Source of the DNA: Hyphomicrobiales bacterium
GTDB taxonomy: Bacteria; Pseudomonadota; Alphaproteobacteria; Rhizobiales; Xanthobacteraceae
Direction: 5' to 3'
DNA: 64,000 nucleotides
Assembly (NCBI GenBank): GCA_017305535.1
Contig: JAFKKN010000005.1
Span: 407,756-471,755, forward strand
Both the position numbers and the translations under genes were made by a program. Positions 1-8,351 of the stretch are shown one piece after another; the stretch's first letter is position 1; the number at the start of each line of letters is the position of its first letter. The notes under the pieces were generated by a model. It was not told the origin of the DNA. It saw nothing but the letters and a program-made list of their open reading frames with translations, and did no database searches.

Positions 1-1538
1 AGATGGCCAAGCGCGATCAGCGCCAATGCCGCATCGAACGGATTCATCTCGTGGGCAATCAGATCGTCGCGCACGTAGGCGAGAACTTTTTCGCGAATGA
101 AGACGAAGGCATTGTCGGGATCGATGGCGCGACGCGCGGTGTCCGGCAGCGCCATGAAGGCGGCGTAGCAGCGGCCGAAATAGGCGCAGTACAGTTCCGG
201 AAGGTAATAGATATGCGAGCGCGGATCGGCGAACGCGCCGCTTTCCGCGAGCCGCCGCTGGAACGCGACGATGCCATGGATCATCGCGAGCCGCGCCGGC
301 GTCTCGACGATCTTCCAGCGCGCGCAGTTGCGGAAGGAAACCTCAAGTACATCGAGATTGAGCGTCGGATCGAGATCGTTGCCGTAGGGGCGCTCGCCTT
401 TGAGGTTGTCGATCCACGTCACGATGCCGCCGCGATAGTCGACGTGATCGTTGAGCGGCACGGTAACCGGCGACTCGTTGGCGCCGTCCTGCACCTGATA
501 GCCGGCGTAGAAATCCACCAGTGGCTGATCGAGCAGCGGATCGCTGCGGCCAGCCTGCAACGCTGCCGAGAACGAGCAGGCGGTGGTGTCGCAATCCGGC
601 ACGTAGATGCCGAAGCCGAGATCCTGCTTGATCTGCGCGAAGAAGCGGCTGAAGCGCGGATGCGGCGCCGGCGCCAGCGCGGTGATGACGTCGAAGGTTT
701 TGCCGTCGCGCCCGTGCACGGTTTCGCGGCTCGGGCCGAGGCAGAACTCGGCCATCGCGTCGATCGCCGCGTGTGCCGAGGTGCGTTCATCCGGCGAAGC
801 CAGATCGGTTTCGAGATAGCTCAACAACGCCTCGATGAAGAATGCGTCGTAATAGGCCGAGCGATGGCGGATCTGCACCGGCTCCCACATCGGTTCGGCA
901 ATGCCAATCCAGGGCGGATTGATCAATTGCGCCGCCGGCGAACGCGCGATGAACACCCGCGCCAGATTGAACAGCAGCGTCGAATTCTTGTAGCCGCGCG
1001 CGTCGAGCCCGGTCAGCGCCGCGAGAAAGTCCGCGCCGCGCACGTCCGGATCGCCGATCAGGTTGAAGGCGGCGTAGGTCGGCAGAAAGCCGTTCTTCGC
1101 GTAGGAGCGCAGCAGATGCTGACCGCAGGTGCGAATCGTCGCGTCGATCTCGCTCATTGCCGGCGCATCGCGTGACGCGGCAAGCGGCTTCGGTCGCGGA
1201 TGGTGGAGTTGCAACGTGTCGACCAGTTCGGCTACCGGGCGGCCGACCGCGATCCAGTCGGGCTCGCTGTCGTCGCGGGCGCGCGTCAGCGCCGCGCGCA
1301 ACCTGTTGAGGCGCTCCTTATCGCGCAGTTCCGGCAAGCCCGCGCGCCGCAGCAGCGGCCGCAGCGCCGGATTGCCCAGCGCGGTCCGGTAGAATTTCGC
1401 GAGATGCGCATCACCGGGCGGAGGGCGGCCGCCCGCGCTGTGCAACAGCGGATCGCACACGTCGTAAAGGGAAGGCCCTTCCTTGCTGGCCGTGAGCGCG
1501 CGGAAGGTGGCGCCGGCGAAATACCGCACATCCGTCAA
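1..1538 (-). CDS. Large unrecognised protein, cut by the left window edge
   Basis: A continuous reading frame of about 512 codons runs leftward and is still open at base 1, so the C-terminus is missing. There is no ATG. The likeliest starts are TTG at 1538 or GTG at 1529; the frame is also open somewhat upstream of 1538. The product looks soluble, rich in aromatic residues and Arg, with no signal peptide or membrane segment that I can see. Mid-protein text such as GYKNSTLLFNLARVF and IYYLPELYCAYFGRC reads as a genuine protein and not as a shadow frame. I do not recognise a family. It is divergent from the small exported protein at 1752. Confidence 0.6.
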   Translation of the reverse strand, partial: MTDVRYFAGATFRALTASKEGPSLYDVCDPLLHSAGGRPPPGDAHLAKFYRTALGNPALRPLLRRAGLPELRDKERLNRLRAALTRARDDSEPDWIAVGRPVAELVDTLQLHHPRPKPLAASRDAPAMSEIDATIRTCGQHLLRSYAKNGFLPTYAAFNLIGDPDVRGADFLAALTGLDARGYKNSTLLFNLARVFIARSPAAQLINPPWIGIAEPMWEPVQIRHRSAYYDAFFIEALLSYLETDLASPDERTSAHAAIDAMAEFCLGPSRETVHGRDGKTFDVITALAPAPHPRFSRFFAQIKQDLGFGIYVPDCDTTACSFSAALQAGRSDPLLDQPLVDFYAGYQVQDGANESPVTVPLNDHVDYRGGIVTWIDNLKGERPYGNDLDPTLNLDVLEVSFRNCARWKIVETPARLAMIHGIVAFQRRLAESGAFADPRSHIYYLPELYCAYFGRCYAAFMALPDTARRAIDPDNAFVFIREKVLAYVRDDLIAHEMNPFDAALALIALGH

Positions 1539-1652
1539 TGGTTTCCCGCCCCGCTGTCCCTGCCCGAATGTCCCGGCGTCGTTTGCCGGATTGGCCCGCC
1601 CTCATGGCGCCCGAGCCCTGCGAGGCTGTCATGAAGCGGGCGGCATTTCAAA

Positions 1653-1668
1653 TGTGATGTCCGTCACT
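1653..1668. promoter_or_regulatory. CRP-like site upstream of the small Cys-rich gene
   Basis: TGTGATGTCCGTCACT matches TGTGA-N6-TCACA in nine of ten arm positions. It lies about 85-100 bases before the start at 1752. A CRP-family gene with a matching recognition helix is at 10419. Binding is inferred. Confidence 0.45.
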
Positions 1669-1751
1669 GTGGAGAAACGCGACCGGGGGCATGGTTGGGG
1701 CATCAAACGCGGCCATCCAGACGGAACGGCCCACAGCCCAGGGAGAGTGTC

Positions 1752-1994
1752 ATGTCGAAGGTTTCCAGCAAGCTCAGCATCCGCACCGTCCTCACCACGC
1801 TGGCGGTGGCCGGTTCCCTCACGGTCTTCGCCCAAGCGGCGAATGCCTATACCAGCGAGCAGCGCATCGCCTGCACCCCGGATGCCTTCCGCCTGTGCAG
1901 CAGCGAAATCCCGAACATCGACGGCATCACCGCCTGCATGCGCAAGCAGAAGTCCAACCTGAGCGCGGCCTGCAAGGCGGTGTTTGACAAATAA
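1752..1994 (+). CDS. Small exported cysteine-rich protein
   Basis: An 80-residue protein preceded by a GGGAGA ribosome-binding site. Residues 1 to about 30 form a signal peptide (basic start, then a hydrophobic stretch ending AQAANA before Tyr). The mature part is about 50 residues with four cysteines in the pattern C-T-P-D-A-F-R-L-C ... C-M-R-K ... C, suggesting two disulfides in the periplasm. Small proteins of this pattern are common and uncharacterised in Bradyrhizobium relatives. An upstream in-frame ATG at 1695 would add 19 residues in front of the signal peptide and is unlikely. Confidence 0.75.
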   Translation: MSKVSSKLSIRTVLTTLAVAGSLTVFAQAANAYTSEQRIACTPDAFRLCSSEIPNIDGITACMRKQKSNLSAACKAVFDK

Positions 1995-2156
1995 TCGTGA
2001 GGTTTCACGCGGGTCGGAACGACGGTAACTCTTTGTTATACCGCAGTGCCGCAAATCGAGCACAATTGGTCTGCAAGACCTCCGCGACCCTTAAACCGAT
2101 GCGAGTACCGGCGCGCTTATGACGACGCGACGGATGACGACGGGATCTGTACGGCC

Positions 2157-3026
2157 ATGAAAATACGAAATTTTCGCGTATCGCGCCGGTCAGCCACCCT
2201 GCTTGCGGTCATGGTCGGAACCCTGTCCTTGGCGATCGGCGCCCACGCCGCCCTGTACAAGCGCGCCGTCGATGCCACCAAGATCACCACGGCCGCTCCG
2301 GTCACCTCAAACGGCCCCGCCAAGGTCGCCCTGGTGATCGGCAATAGTCTCTATCCCGACGCCAATGCCCCGCTGGCCCAACCGACCAACGATGCCCGCG
2401 CCTTGAGCGCGGCCTTGCAACGCGATGGTTTTGACGTCGAAACGGTTGAAAACGCCGATAAAAGCGAAATGCGCGGCGCCGTGGAGCGTCTCAAGGCAAA
2501 GATCCGGCCGGACTCGGTGGCGATGTTGTTCTTCGCCGGCTTCGGCGTGCAGGTCGGCCGTGAGAGTTACATGATGCCGGTCGATGCCGCGATCTGGAAA
2601 GCATCCGACGTTCGCCGCGACGGCACCAGTATCGAGTCGGTGCTGGCGGCGATGAAGCAGCGGGGCGCCCGCGCCAAGCTGGTGGTGGTCGATGCCTCGC
2701 GCCGCAATCCGTATGAGCGTCGCTTCCGGTCCTATTCCCATGGCCTGGCTCCGATCAACGCGCCGGATAACGCGCTGGTGCTGTCGTCGGCCGCGCCGGG
2801 GCAGGTGGTCGATGACGGCAACGGCGAAAACAGCCTTGTGGTCACCGAATTGCTCAACAATCTGAAATCTCCCGCCGCCGACGCGGCAACGGTGTTCAAC
2901 AAGACCCGGATGGCGGTGTCGCAGGCCTCTAGCGGCAAGCAGGTCCCGTCGGTATCGTCGTCGCTGCTCGACCAGGTGCATTTCGGCGACAAGACGCCGG
3001 CTAACTTCGCCAAGGCTGGAAGCTAG
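2157..3026 (+). CDS. Caspase-fold (peptidase C14-like) protein with both catalytic residues replaced
   Basis: A 289-residue protein with an N-terminal signal anchor (residues about 10-33) and a caspase p20-like domain (about 55-280). The fold-defining stretches are present: KVALVIGN, then the block normally reading SGHG before the pocket, then the block normally reading DACR. Here these read AGFG (Phe129 for the catalytic His) and DASR (Ser181 for the catalytic Cys). Peptidase activity is therefore unlikely and a scaffold or binding role is more plausible. A paralogue fused to TPRs lies at 16139-17650. Start chosen at the ATG just before MKIRNF; the frame is open upstream to 2046 but without signal-peptide character. 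Confidence 0.8.
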   Translation: MKIRNFRVSRRSATLLAVMVGTLSLAIGAHAALYKRAVDATKITTAAPVTSNGPAKVALVIGNSLYPDANAPLAQPTNDARALSAALQRDGFDVETVENADKSEMRGAVERLKAKIRPDSVAMLFFAGFGVQVGRESYMMPVDAAIWKASDVRRDGTSIESVLAAMKQRGARAKLVVVDASRRNPYERRFRSYSHGLAPINAPDNALVLSSAAPGQVVDDGNGENSLVVTELLNNLKSPAADAATVFNKTRMAVSQASSGKQVPSVSSSLLDQVHFGDKTPANFAKAGS

Positions 3027-3051
3027 AAGTACGATACATTCAAATCCGATC

Positions 3052-3082
3052 CGTCATGTCCGGGACAAGCCCGGCCATGACG
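3052..3082. repeat. Intergenic palindromic repeat, GGCCGGGCTTGTCCCGGCC family
   Basis: A single imperfect hairpin (CGTCATGTCCGGGACAAGCC and its complement) lies 26 bases after the caspase-like gene. It belongs to the repeat family that recurs throughout the window and may act as a terminator. Confidence 0.7.
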
Positions 3083-3159
3083 ATGTTGGATTTCGAGCCA
3101 TTTTTCTCTGAATTGCCTGCAAGACTGAGTTGGCAATCCATTCGTCGCGTGTGATGTCG

Positions 3160-4068
3160 CTATTTCTTCGTGGCATCGGCCATGATCGGCCGCACCGGAT
3201 CGCCTTCGCGCAATAGCGCCCCGGCCCGTGCCACCACCGTCTCGCCTTCCGACAAGCCTTCGCGGATTTCGACGCGCCCGTTCGACATCAGGCCGACCTC
3301 GACGCGACGGGTTTCCACCCGGTCGCGCCGCACCACCTGCACCACGGTGCCGGCGCTGCTGTAGAGGATCGCGGTCAGCGGCACCGACACGCCGCAGCTC
3401 TCGCCGGTCTTGATCGACGCCCGCCCCGCCGCATTGACCAGCAATGACCGCTTGGACGTGACCGCGATGAAGGCCATGCCGAGCTGGCTGTTGGGGTCGA
3501 CAGTCGCGCCGATCTGGCGAACCTTGCCTTCGAGGTCGTCGGTGCCGCTGATCCGGATGGTGGCGGGCTGGTCGACTTTGAGCTTGGCGAGGTCACGGGT
3601 CGGCACGCGCACCGCGAGATCGAATTCGTTGCCGGTGATGATGTTGAACAGTGCTTCGCCCTTGCCGGAGGCAATGGCGCCGACCACGGCGGTCGACGCG
3701 CTGACCAGTCCGGCCGCCGGTGCCTGAACGGTCAGAGGACCGCCCTCGGGCTGGCTGAGCTTCGCCAGCGCTTGTCCGGCGGTAACGGTCTGCCCGATAT
3801 CCACCGATACCTCCTGCACCTTCAGGCCGGGGCGGTCCGGCCGCACGGCGATCTCCTCGCGCGGGATCAGGAGGCCGAACGCATCGACGATATCGGCAAA
3901 GCACGACTTCGCGGTGGTGAGAACCGTCACCGCGGCGGCGCTGCTCGGGACCTCGTTGGCGGCGTGAGCGGACAGCGGCAAAACGGACATCGCCACGGCT
4001 GCGAGCAACGCGCGGGCAGGACGTTTAACCCGTCGCGGAATCGGTAACGGTGCGGCAATGCGTTTCAT
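3160..4068 (-). CDS. RND/HlyD-type periplasmic adaptor protein without a pump partner
   Basis: A 302-residue protein with a signal peptide (to about residue 38, ending AHA). It has a split biotinyl/lipoyl-like hairpin (VSVDIGQTVTAGQALAKL ... LTVQAPAAGLV), a beta-barrel domain and a C-terminal membrane-proximal domain, the usual membrane fusion protein order. It would bridge an inner-membrane pump and an outer-membrane channel, but neither is adjacent. It is a paralogue of the adaptor at 14333-15277. Both keep a Cys near the mature N-terminus (SCF / ACF) and a second in SCGVS(V/I)P. Start chosen at MKRIAAP, which gives a clean signal peptide. Confidence 0.75.
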   Translation of the reverse strand: MKRIAAPLPIPRRVKRPARALLAAVAMSVLPLSAHAANEVPSSAAAVTVLTTAKSCFADIVDAFGLLIPREEIAVRPDRPGLKVQEVSVDIGQTVTAGQALAKLSQPEGGPLTVQAPAAGLVSASTAVVGAIASGKGEALFNIITGNEFDLAVRVPTRDLAKLKVDQPATIRISGTDDLEGKVRQIGATVDPNSQLGMAFIAVTSKRSLLVNAAGRASIKTGESCGVSVPLTAILYSSAGTVVQVVRRDRVETRRVEVGLMSNGRVEIREGLSEGETVVARAGALLREGDPVRPIMADATKK

Positions 4069-4197
4069 CAAAAGGGTTCCGGCTGCAATGGACGTCGTCG
4101 TTGATCGGGGCAGACTATTGAAGCGGCACGCCAGCGCCAAGGGGTGACGTCAGACGTGCTCTGTCGCGAAATTAGTCGGTTGCCGGACGCGGCAAGT

Positions 4198-6141
4198 TCA
4201 GGAGGCCGGGCTTGATTGCTGAGCCGCCGTGTCGGCCCCGGATTGCGATCCGCGCCAGCGCAGGATTTCGACGACGGCAACCGGATGATGGAAACCCTTG
4301 AGGTTCAGCGGTTCGATCGGCCTGGCCTCGACGAGGGATTCCACCATGCCGTAGGCGCGTTGGCTGACGATGATCTGCCCGGCCCTGGCTTCGTCGGACA
4401 GCCGTGACGCCAGATTGGTGACGCTGCCGATCGCCGCATATTCGAGCCGTTGCTCGAAGCCGATCTGTCCCAGCGTGGCATAGCCCACCGCGATGCCGAC
4501 GCCGAAGCCGAGGTTGTGGCCGCGGTTGCGCCATTTGCGGGCCAGCACCTCGATGTTGTCGCGCATCTCGATCGCCATCCTGACCGCGCGCTCGGCGTGA
4601 TCGGGAAACGGCAGCGGCGCGTTGAACAGGATCATCACGCCGTCGCCGGCGTAGCGGTCGAGCGTGCCCTCGTAGCGGAAGATCAGTTCGCCGAGCGCCG
4701 CGTGATATTCGCGCAGCACGTTCATGGCTTCTTCCGGCTCCGAGCTTTCGGTGAAGGCGGTGAAGCCGCGCAGATCGCAGAACACCACGGTCACCTCGCG
4801 GCGATGGCTGTTGAGCAGCGAATCGTGACCGTCGGATGAGGCGATGAGCTGCGCCACTTGCGGCGCGAGAAAACGCTCCAGCCGGCGGATGCGCTCGATC
4901 TCGCCGAGCTGTTTCTCGACGCGTTCCTCCAGCGAGCGATTCCAGTGTTGCAACTGGTCGGTCTGCTCCTGCAACTTGTCGGCCTGACGTTGCACGGTGT
5001 CGCGCGCCGTCGCCAGTTCGTCGACCGATCGCGCCAGATCGCGCGTGCGCTCCGCGACCTTGGATTCCAGCCCCGCGTAGGTTTCCTGCAATTGGCCGGC
5101 CATGCTGTTGAACTGGTCGGCGAGTTCTTCCAGTTCGTCGGAGGTCTTGACCTCGATGCGGTGGCCGAAGTCGCCGGCGCCGAGCCGTCGCGCACCGGCA
5201 CGCAGCGCGTTGATCGGTCCTACCATTCGCCGCGCCAGCAGGATGCCGGCGAGAGTGGCGACCGCAAGTCCAAGCGCGGCGAGCGCCGCGATACGCAACA
5301 ACAGATCGCGCACCGGCGCCAGCGCCTGACTGGTCGGTTGTTCGAACACCACGAACCAACCGAGCTTGGGAACGACATGCGCGGCGGTCAGGACGGAATG
5401 GCCATCCCGCGCGGTGCCGGCGTCGAGCGGCGTGCCATCAGGTTTCAACAGCGCCGCGACCTGCGGCAGCGCCGCCCAGTCCTGCCCGATCATGCGCGCC
5501 GTGCCGGAATGCGCCAACACCCGGCCGTTGGGATCGACGATGTAGGCGGTGGTATGTTTGCCCGCTTGTGCCGCATCGACGAAGTCACCGAGAAAACGCA
5601 GATCGATTTCGGCAACGGTCACGCCCGCGTCCTGCCCCGAATGCGCCACCGCGATCTCCATGAAGGGCTGGCCGTCGCGGAAGGTCGCCGGCGCGAACGT
5701 CGCGCCCTTGGCGACGCCTTGCGTGAACGCCAGATCGCGGGAGAAGTTGGCGCCGCTGTCGAGCGTCACCTTGGCGCGCGTCATGCGGAGCTGTTCGCGC
5801 CCCGCGCCGTCGAGCTTGAAAATCTGCCGCACCGAGGGTTGCTGATTCAGCAACTGGGCGTAGTCGGCCTGCCGCTGTTCGATGGTTGCGACGCTGGCGC
5901 GGGTGACCCAGCTCACCTGTCGTTCGAGGTCCGACATCGATTGCGCGATGCGCCGCGCAGCCGCTTCCGCCTTGTCGCTCATCGTCGCGGTGAGGCTCGC
6001 GCGCGTCTCGCGATAGATCATCCAGGTTTCGAGCGCGGCGTTGATCGCGAGCACGAACAGCACCAGGCCGACCAGCGAAACGACGTATTTGGCGAACAGG
6101 CCGCCACGTCGAAACCAGGCTTCGTTGCTGTCGTCGGCCAT
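4198..6141 (-). CDS. Membrane class III adenylate/guanylate cyclase with sensor and HAMP domains
   Basis: A 647-residue membrane signalling enzyme making cAMP or cGMP. Order: transmembrane helix (about 17-40), periplasmic Cache-like sensor (about 45-265), second helix (about 275-300), HAMP (about 300-352), a long coiled coil (about 355-430) and a C-terminal cyclase domain (about 450-640). The catalytic domain keeps both metal aspartates (FCDLRGFTAF and YAGDGVMI) and the transition-state region NLASRL. Start chosen at MADDSNEAW, preceded by a GAGG site. A CRP-like gene lies at 10419 and CRP-like sites are nearby, so cAMP is the more attractive product; nucleotide specificity cannot be read with certainty. 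Confidence 0.88.
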   Translation of the reverse strand: MADDSNEAWFRRGGLFAKYVVSLVGLVLFVLAINAALETWMIYRETRASLTATMSDKAEAAARRIAQSMSDLERQVSWVTRASVATIEQRQADYAQLLNQQPSVRQIFKLDGAGREQLRMTRAKVTLDSGANFSRDLAFTQGVAKGATFAPATFRDGQPFMEIAVAHSGQDAGVTVAEIDLRFLGDFVDAAQAGKHTTAYIVDPNGRVLAHSGTARMIGQDWAALPQVAALLKPDGTPLDAGTARDGHSVLTAAHVVPKLGWFVVFEQPTSQALAPVRDLLLRIAALAALGLAVATLAGILLARRMVGPINALRAGARRLGAGDFGHRIEVKTSDELEELADQFNSMAGQLQETYAGLESKVAERTRDLARSVDELATARDTVQRQADKLQEQTDQLQHWNRSLEERVEKQLGEIERIRRLERFLAPQVAQLIASSDGHDSLLNSHRREVTVVFCDLRGFTAFTESSEPEEAMNVLREYHAALGELIFRYEGTLDRYAGDGVMILFNAPLPFPDHAERAVRMAIEMRDNIEVLARKWRNRGHNLGFGVGIAVGYATLGQIGFEQRLEYAAIGSVTNLASRLSDEARAGQIIVSQRAYGMVESLVEARPIEPLNLKGFHHPVAVVEILRWRGSQSGADTAAQQSSPAS

Positions 6142-6294
6142 CCGGATGACATCCCTCGCACGAGGATCGTCGGAGTTTGGGCAAAGTCCGCCGCGTATCA
6201 CCTTTTTGAAGAAGGACGGATTACCGGGTCAAGCCCCCAACACGGCCGCAACGTATTTTCGTCGCAACGCACGGGCGTCAATGCACAGGGCCCT

Positions 6295-7299
6295 TCAGGC
6301 GCAAAACCGCGTCCGGTAACGCGCCGGGCTGGTGTCGAAGCGGGCGCGGAAATGATGGCGCAGCGCATCCGCTGAACCGAAGCCCACGGCGGCCGCCACG
6401 TCTTCCACGGTCATGTCGGTGGTTTCCAGCAGGCTTCGCGCCCGTCCCACGCGCTCATGCAGAATCCATTCGCCGGGCGGCAGTCCGGTCGCCTCGCCAA
6501 AGCGTCGGATGAAGGTGCGCCGGCTCATCCGCGCCTTTGCCGCCAGCGCCTCGATCGTGAGATCGCGGTCGAGATGCGCGAGGATCCAGGCCAGAAGCCC
6601 GGCGAGCGGATCGCCCTCGCCCAGCACCGGGCTCGGGATGAATTGGGCCTGCCCGCCTTCCCGATGAGCGGGGACCACGAGGCGGCGGGCGACGTCGTTG
6701 GCGATCTTCGCTCCGAAATCCTTGCGCACGATATGAATGCACAGGTCGAGTCCCGCGGCGCGCCCGGCCGAACTCATGACGTCGCCGTGATCGACATAGA
6801 GGACGCGGGAATCGATGTTCAGCGCGGGATATCGACGCGCGAGTACGTCGGCATGGGCCCAGTGGCACGCGACGCGGCGCCCGTCGAGCAATCCCGAGGC
6901 CGCCACCACGAAAACCCCGGCGCAGATCGACACGATGCGCGCGCCGCGCGCATGGGCGAGGCGAAGCTGCTTCAGCAGCGGCTCCGGCGGCGGCGCGTCG
7001 ATGTCATGCCAGCCCGCCACGACGATCGTGCCGGCGCGCGCGAGAAACGGGAAGCCGGTGTCGGCGACGATCCGGACGCCGTTGCCCGCGGCGACAGGCT
7101 CGCCCGGCCGCTCAGTACAGACCGCAACGCGATACCAGTCGTCGCCCATGCTGGACAGGCCGAAGACCTCCAGCGCGATGCCGAGTTCGAAGGCGTTGAC
7201 GCCGTCATAGGCCAGCAGTGCGACAGTTCTGTCGTCGGGGTGCGCGCGCTGGGTTTTGCTCGTGGCCGAAATTGGCATGATATCGACGATATCTGTCAT
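6295..7299 (-). CDS. GlxA-type transcriptional regulator (DJ-1/PfpI domain plus AraC helix-turn-helix)
   Basis: A 335-residue regulator. The N-terminal half is a DJ-1/PfpI-like amidotransferase-fold domain with the nucleophile-elbow region IVSICAGVFVVAASGLLDGR. The C-terminal 90 residues carry the two AraC helix-turn-helix motifs (MSRRTFIRRFGEATGLPP ... VEDVAAAVGFGSADALRHHF). It is divergent from the EamA-family exporter gene at 7365 and may control it. A GTG nine bases upstream of the chosen ATG could also serve as start; neither has a strong ribosome-binding site. Confidence 0.88.
   Translation of the reverse strand: MTDIVDIMPISATSKTQRAHPDDRTVALLAYDGVNAFELGIALEVFGLSSMGDDWYRVAVCTERPGEPVAAGNGVRIVADTGFPFLARAGTIVVAGWHDIDAPPPEPLLKQLRLAHARGARIVSICAGVFVVAASGLLDGRRVACHWAHADVLARRYPALNIDSRVLYVDHGDVMSSAGRAAGLDLCIHIVRKDFGAKIANDVARRLVVPAHREGGQAQFIPSPVLGEGDPLAGLLAWILAHLDRDLTIEALAAKARMSRRTFIRRFGEATGLPPGEWILHERVGRARSLLETTDMTVEDVAAAVGFGSADALRHHFRARFDTSPARYRTRFCA
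7279..7293. promoter_or_regulatory. GATATC-N3-GATATC repeat over the 5' end of the GlxA-type regulator gene
   Basis: Two GATATC hexamers separated by GAC overlap the first codons of the regulator at 6295-7299, about 75 bases from the divergent exporter start. This could be an operator, but the position inside coding sequence makes chance plausible. Confidence 0.2.
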
Positions 7300-7364
7300 T
7301 CGTGCCACTGGTCAAGAAGGGCGCGGTTCTGCTGTTCTTGCGGGCGAAATGACGTTCTTGCCCC

Positions 7365-8351
7365 ATGAAAGCGATGCCCCCGATGCCTGAACAGATCCGG
7401 ACCGAAACCACGAAGGGAATTCTGGCCTGCCTCGTTGCGGCGACTTCGTTCGGCCTCATGTTTCCGGTGATGGCGAGCGCGCTGAAGCGCGTCGATCCCT
7501 TCACCTTCACCTCGCTGCGTTACCTCACGGCCGCGGTCGCCTCGCTCGTGGTGCTGCTGATGAAGGAAGGGCCGCAGGCATTGCGCGTGAGGGGCGAATC
7601 GATCGGCCGCGCGTGGCTTCTGGGGTCGCTCGGGTTCGCCGGCTTCGGCTTCCTCGTTTTTCTCGGCCAGCAACTGGCCGGGCGCGATGGCGCGCTGATG
7701 ACCTCGATCATGGCGGCGACGCAGCCGCTGCTCGGTGTCCTGATCCTAGCGGTCGTCAATCGCGCCCTGCCGCCGCTTGCGACGCTGGGCTTCATCGTGC
7801 TGTCGTTCTGCGGTGTGATTCTGGTGGTGACGCGCGGCGACATCGGCGGATTTCTCAATGCGCCGCAAAACTATGCCGCAAACCTGCTGATTCTGCTCGG
7901 GATGACGTGCTGGATGATCTACACGTTCGGCGCGGCGCGGTTCGCGACGTGGTCGCCGCTGCGCTACACGACGCTGACGATGTGCCTCGGCCTGACGACG
8001 ATTCTCGCGATCAACGCCGGGCTGTTTGCGGTGAATGCGATCACAGTGCCCTCGGTGGCCGACCTCATCTTCATCGTCCCGCATGTGCTCTACATGGGGC
8101 TGATCGCGGGCATGGTCGGCGTGCTGTGCTGGAACATCGGCAACAAGCTGCTCGCGCCGCTGAACGCTGCGCTATTTCTTAACATGGTGCCGCTGGTTGC
8201 CTTCGCCGTTTCGGCGCTGCTCGGCGTCTTGCCGACGCATATCCAGATCTTTGGCGCGTGCGTCACCATCGCGGCGTTGATCGGAAACAACCTCTATCCG
8301 AGGCTCGCTATGCGACGCACGCCGACCGTCAGCGGCCGAACAACTGCTTGA
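7365..8351 (+). CDS. EamA/DMT-family inner-membrane transporter
   Basis: A 328-residue protein with ten predicted hydrophobic segments in two EamA repeats (first repeat about residues 20-150, second about 170-310), the RhaT/DMT exporter layout. Substrate cannot be told from sequence. Several in-frame ATGs cluster at the start (7365, 7377, 7383) and no strong ribosome-binding site decides between them. Its 3' end overlaps the convergent AsmA gene by 23 bases. Confidence 0.85.
   Translation: MKAMPPMPEQIRTETTKGILACLVAATSFGLMFPVMASALKRVDPFTFTSLRYLTAAVASLVVLLMKEGPQALRVRGESIGRAWLLGSLGFAGFGFLVFLGQQLAGRDGALMTSIMAATQPLLGVLILAVVNRALPPLATLGFIVLSFCGVILVVTRGDIGGFLNAPQNYAANLLILLGMTCWMIYTFGAARFATWSPLRYTTLTMCLGLTTILAINAGLFAVNAITVPSVADLIFIVPHVLYMGLIAGMVGVLCWNIGNKLLAPLNAALFLNMVPLVAFAVSALLGVLPTHIQIFGACVTIAALIGNNLYPRLAMRRTPTVSGRTTA

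Noticed and set aside
3..1175. Long plus-strand open frame opposite the left-edge gene
   Set aside because: Its product is Arg/His/Ala-rich and without domain features, and it mirrors the minus-strand coding frame, which reads as a normal protein.
1996..2009. CGTGAGGTTTCACG as a CRP site
   Set aside because: The spacer is four bases, not six; it is more likely a small hairpin after the Cys-rich gene.
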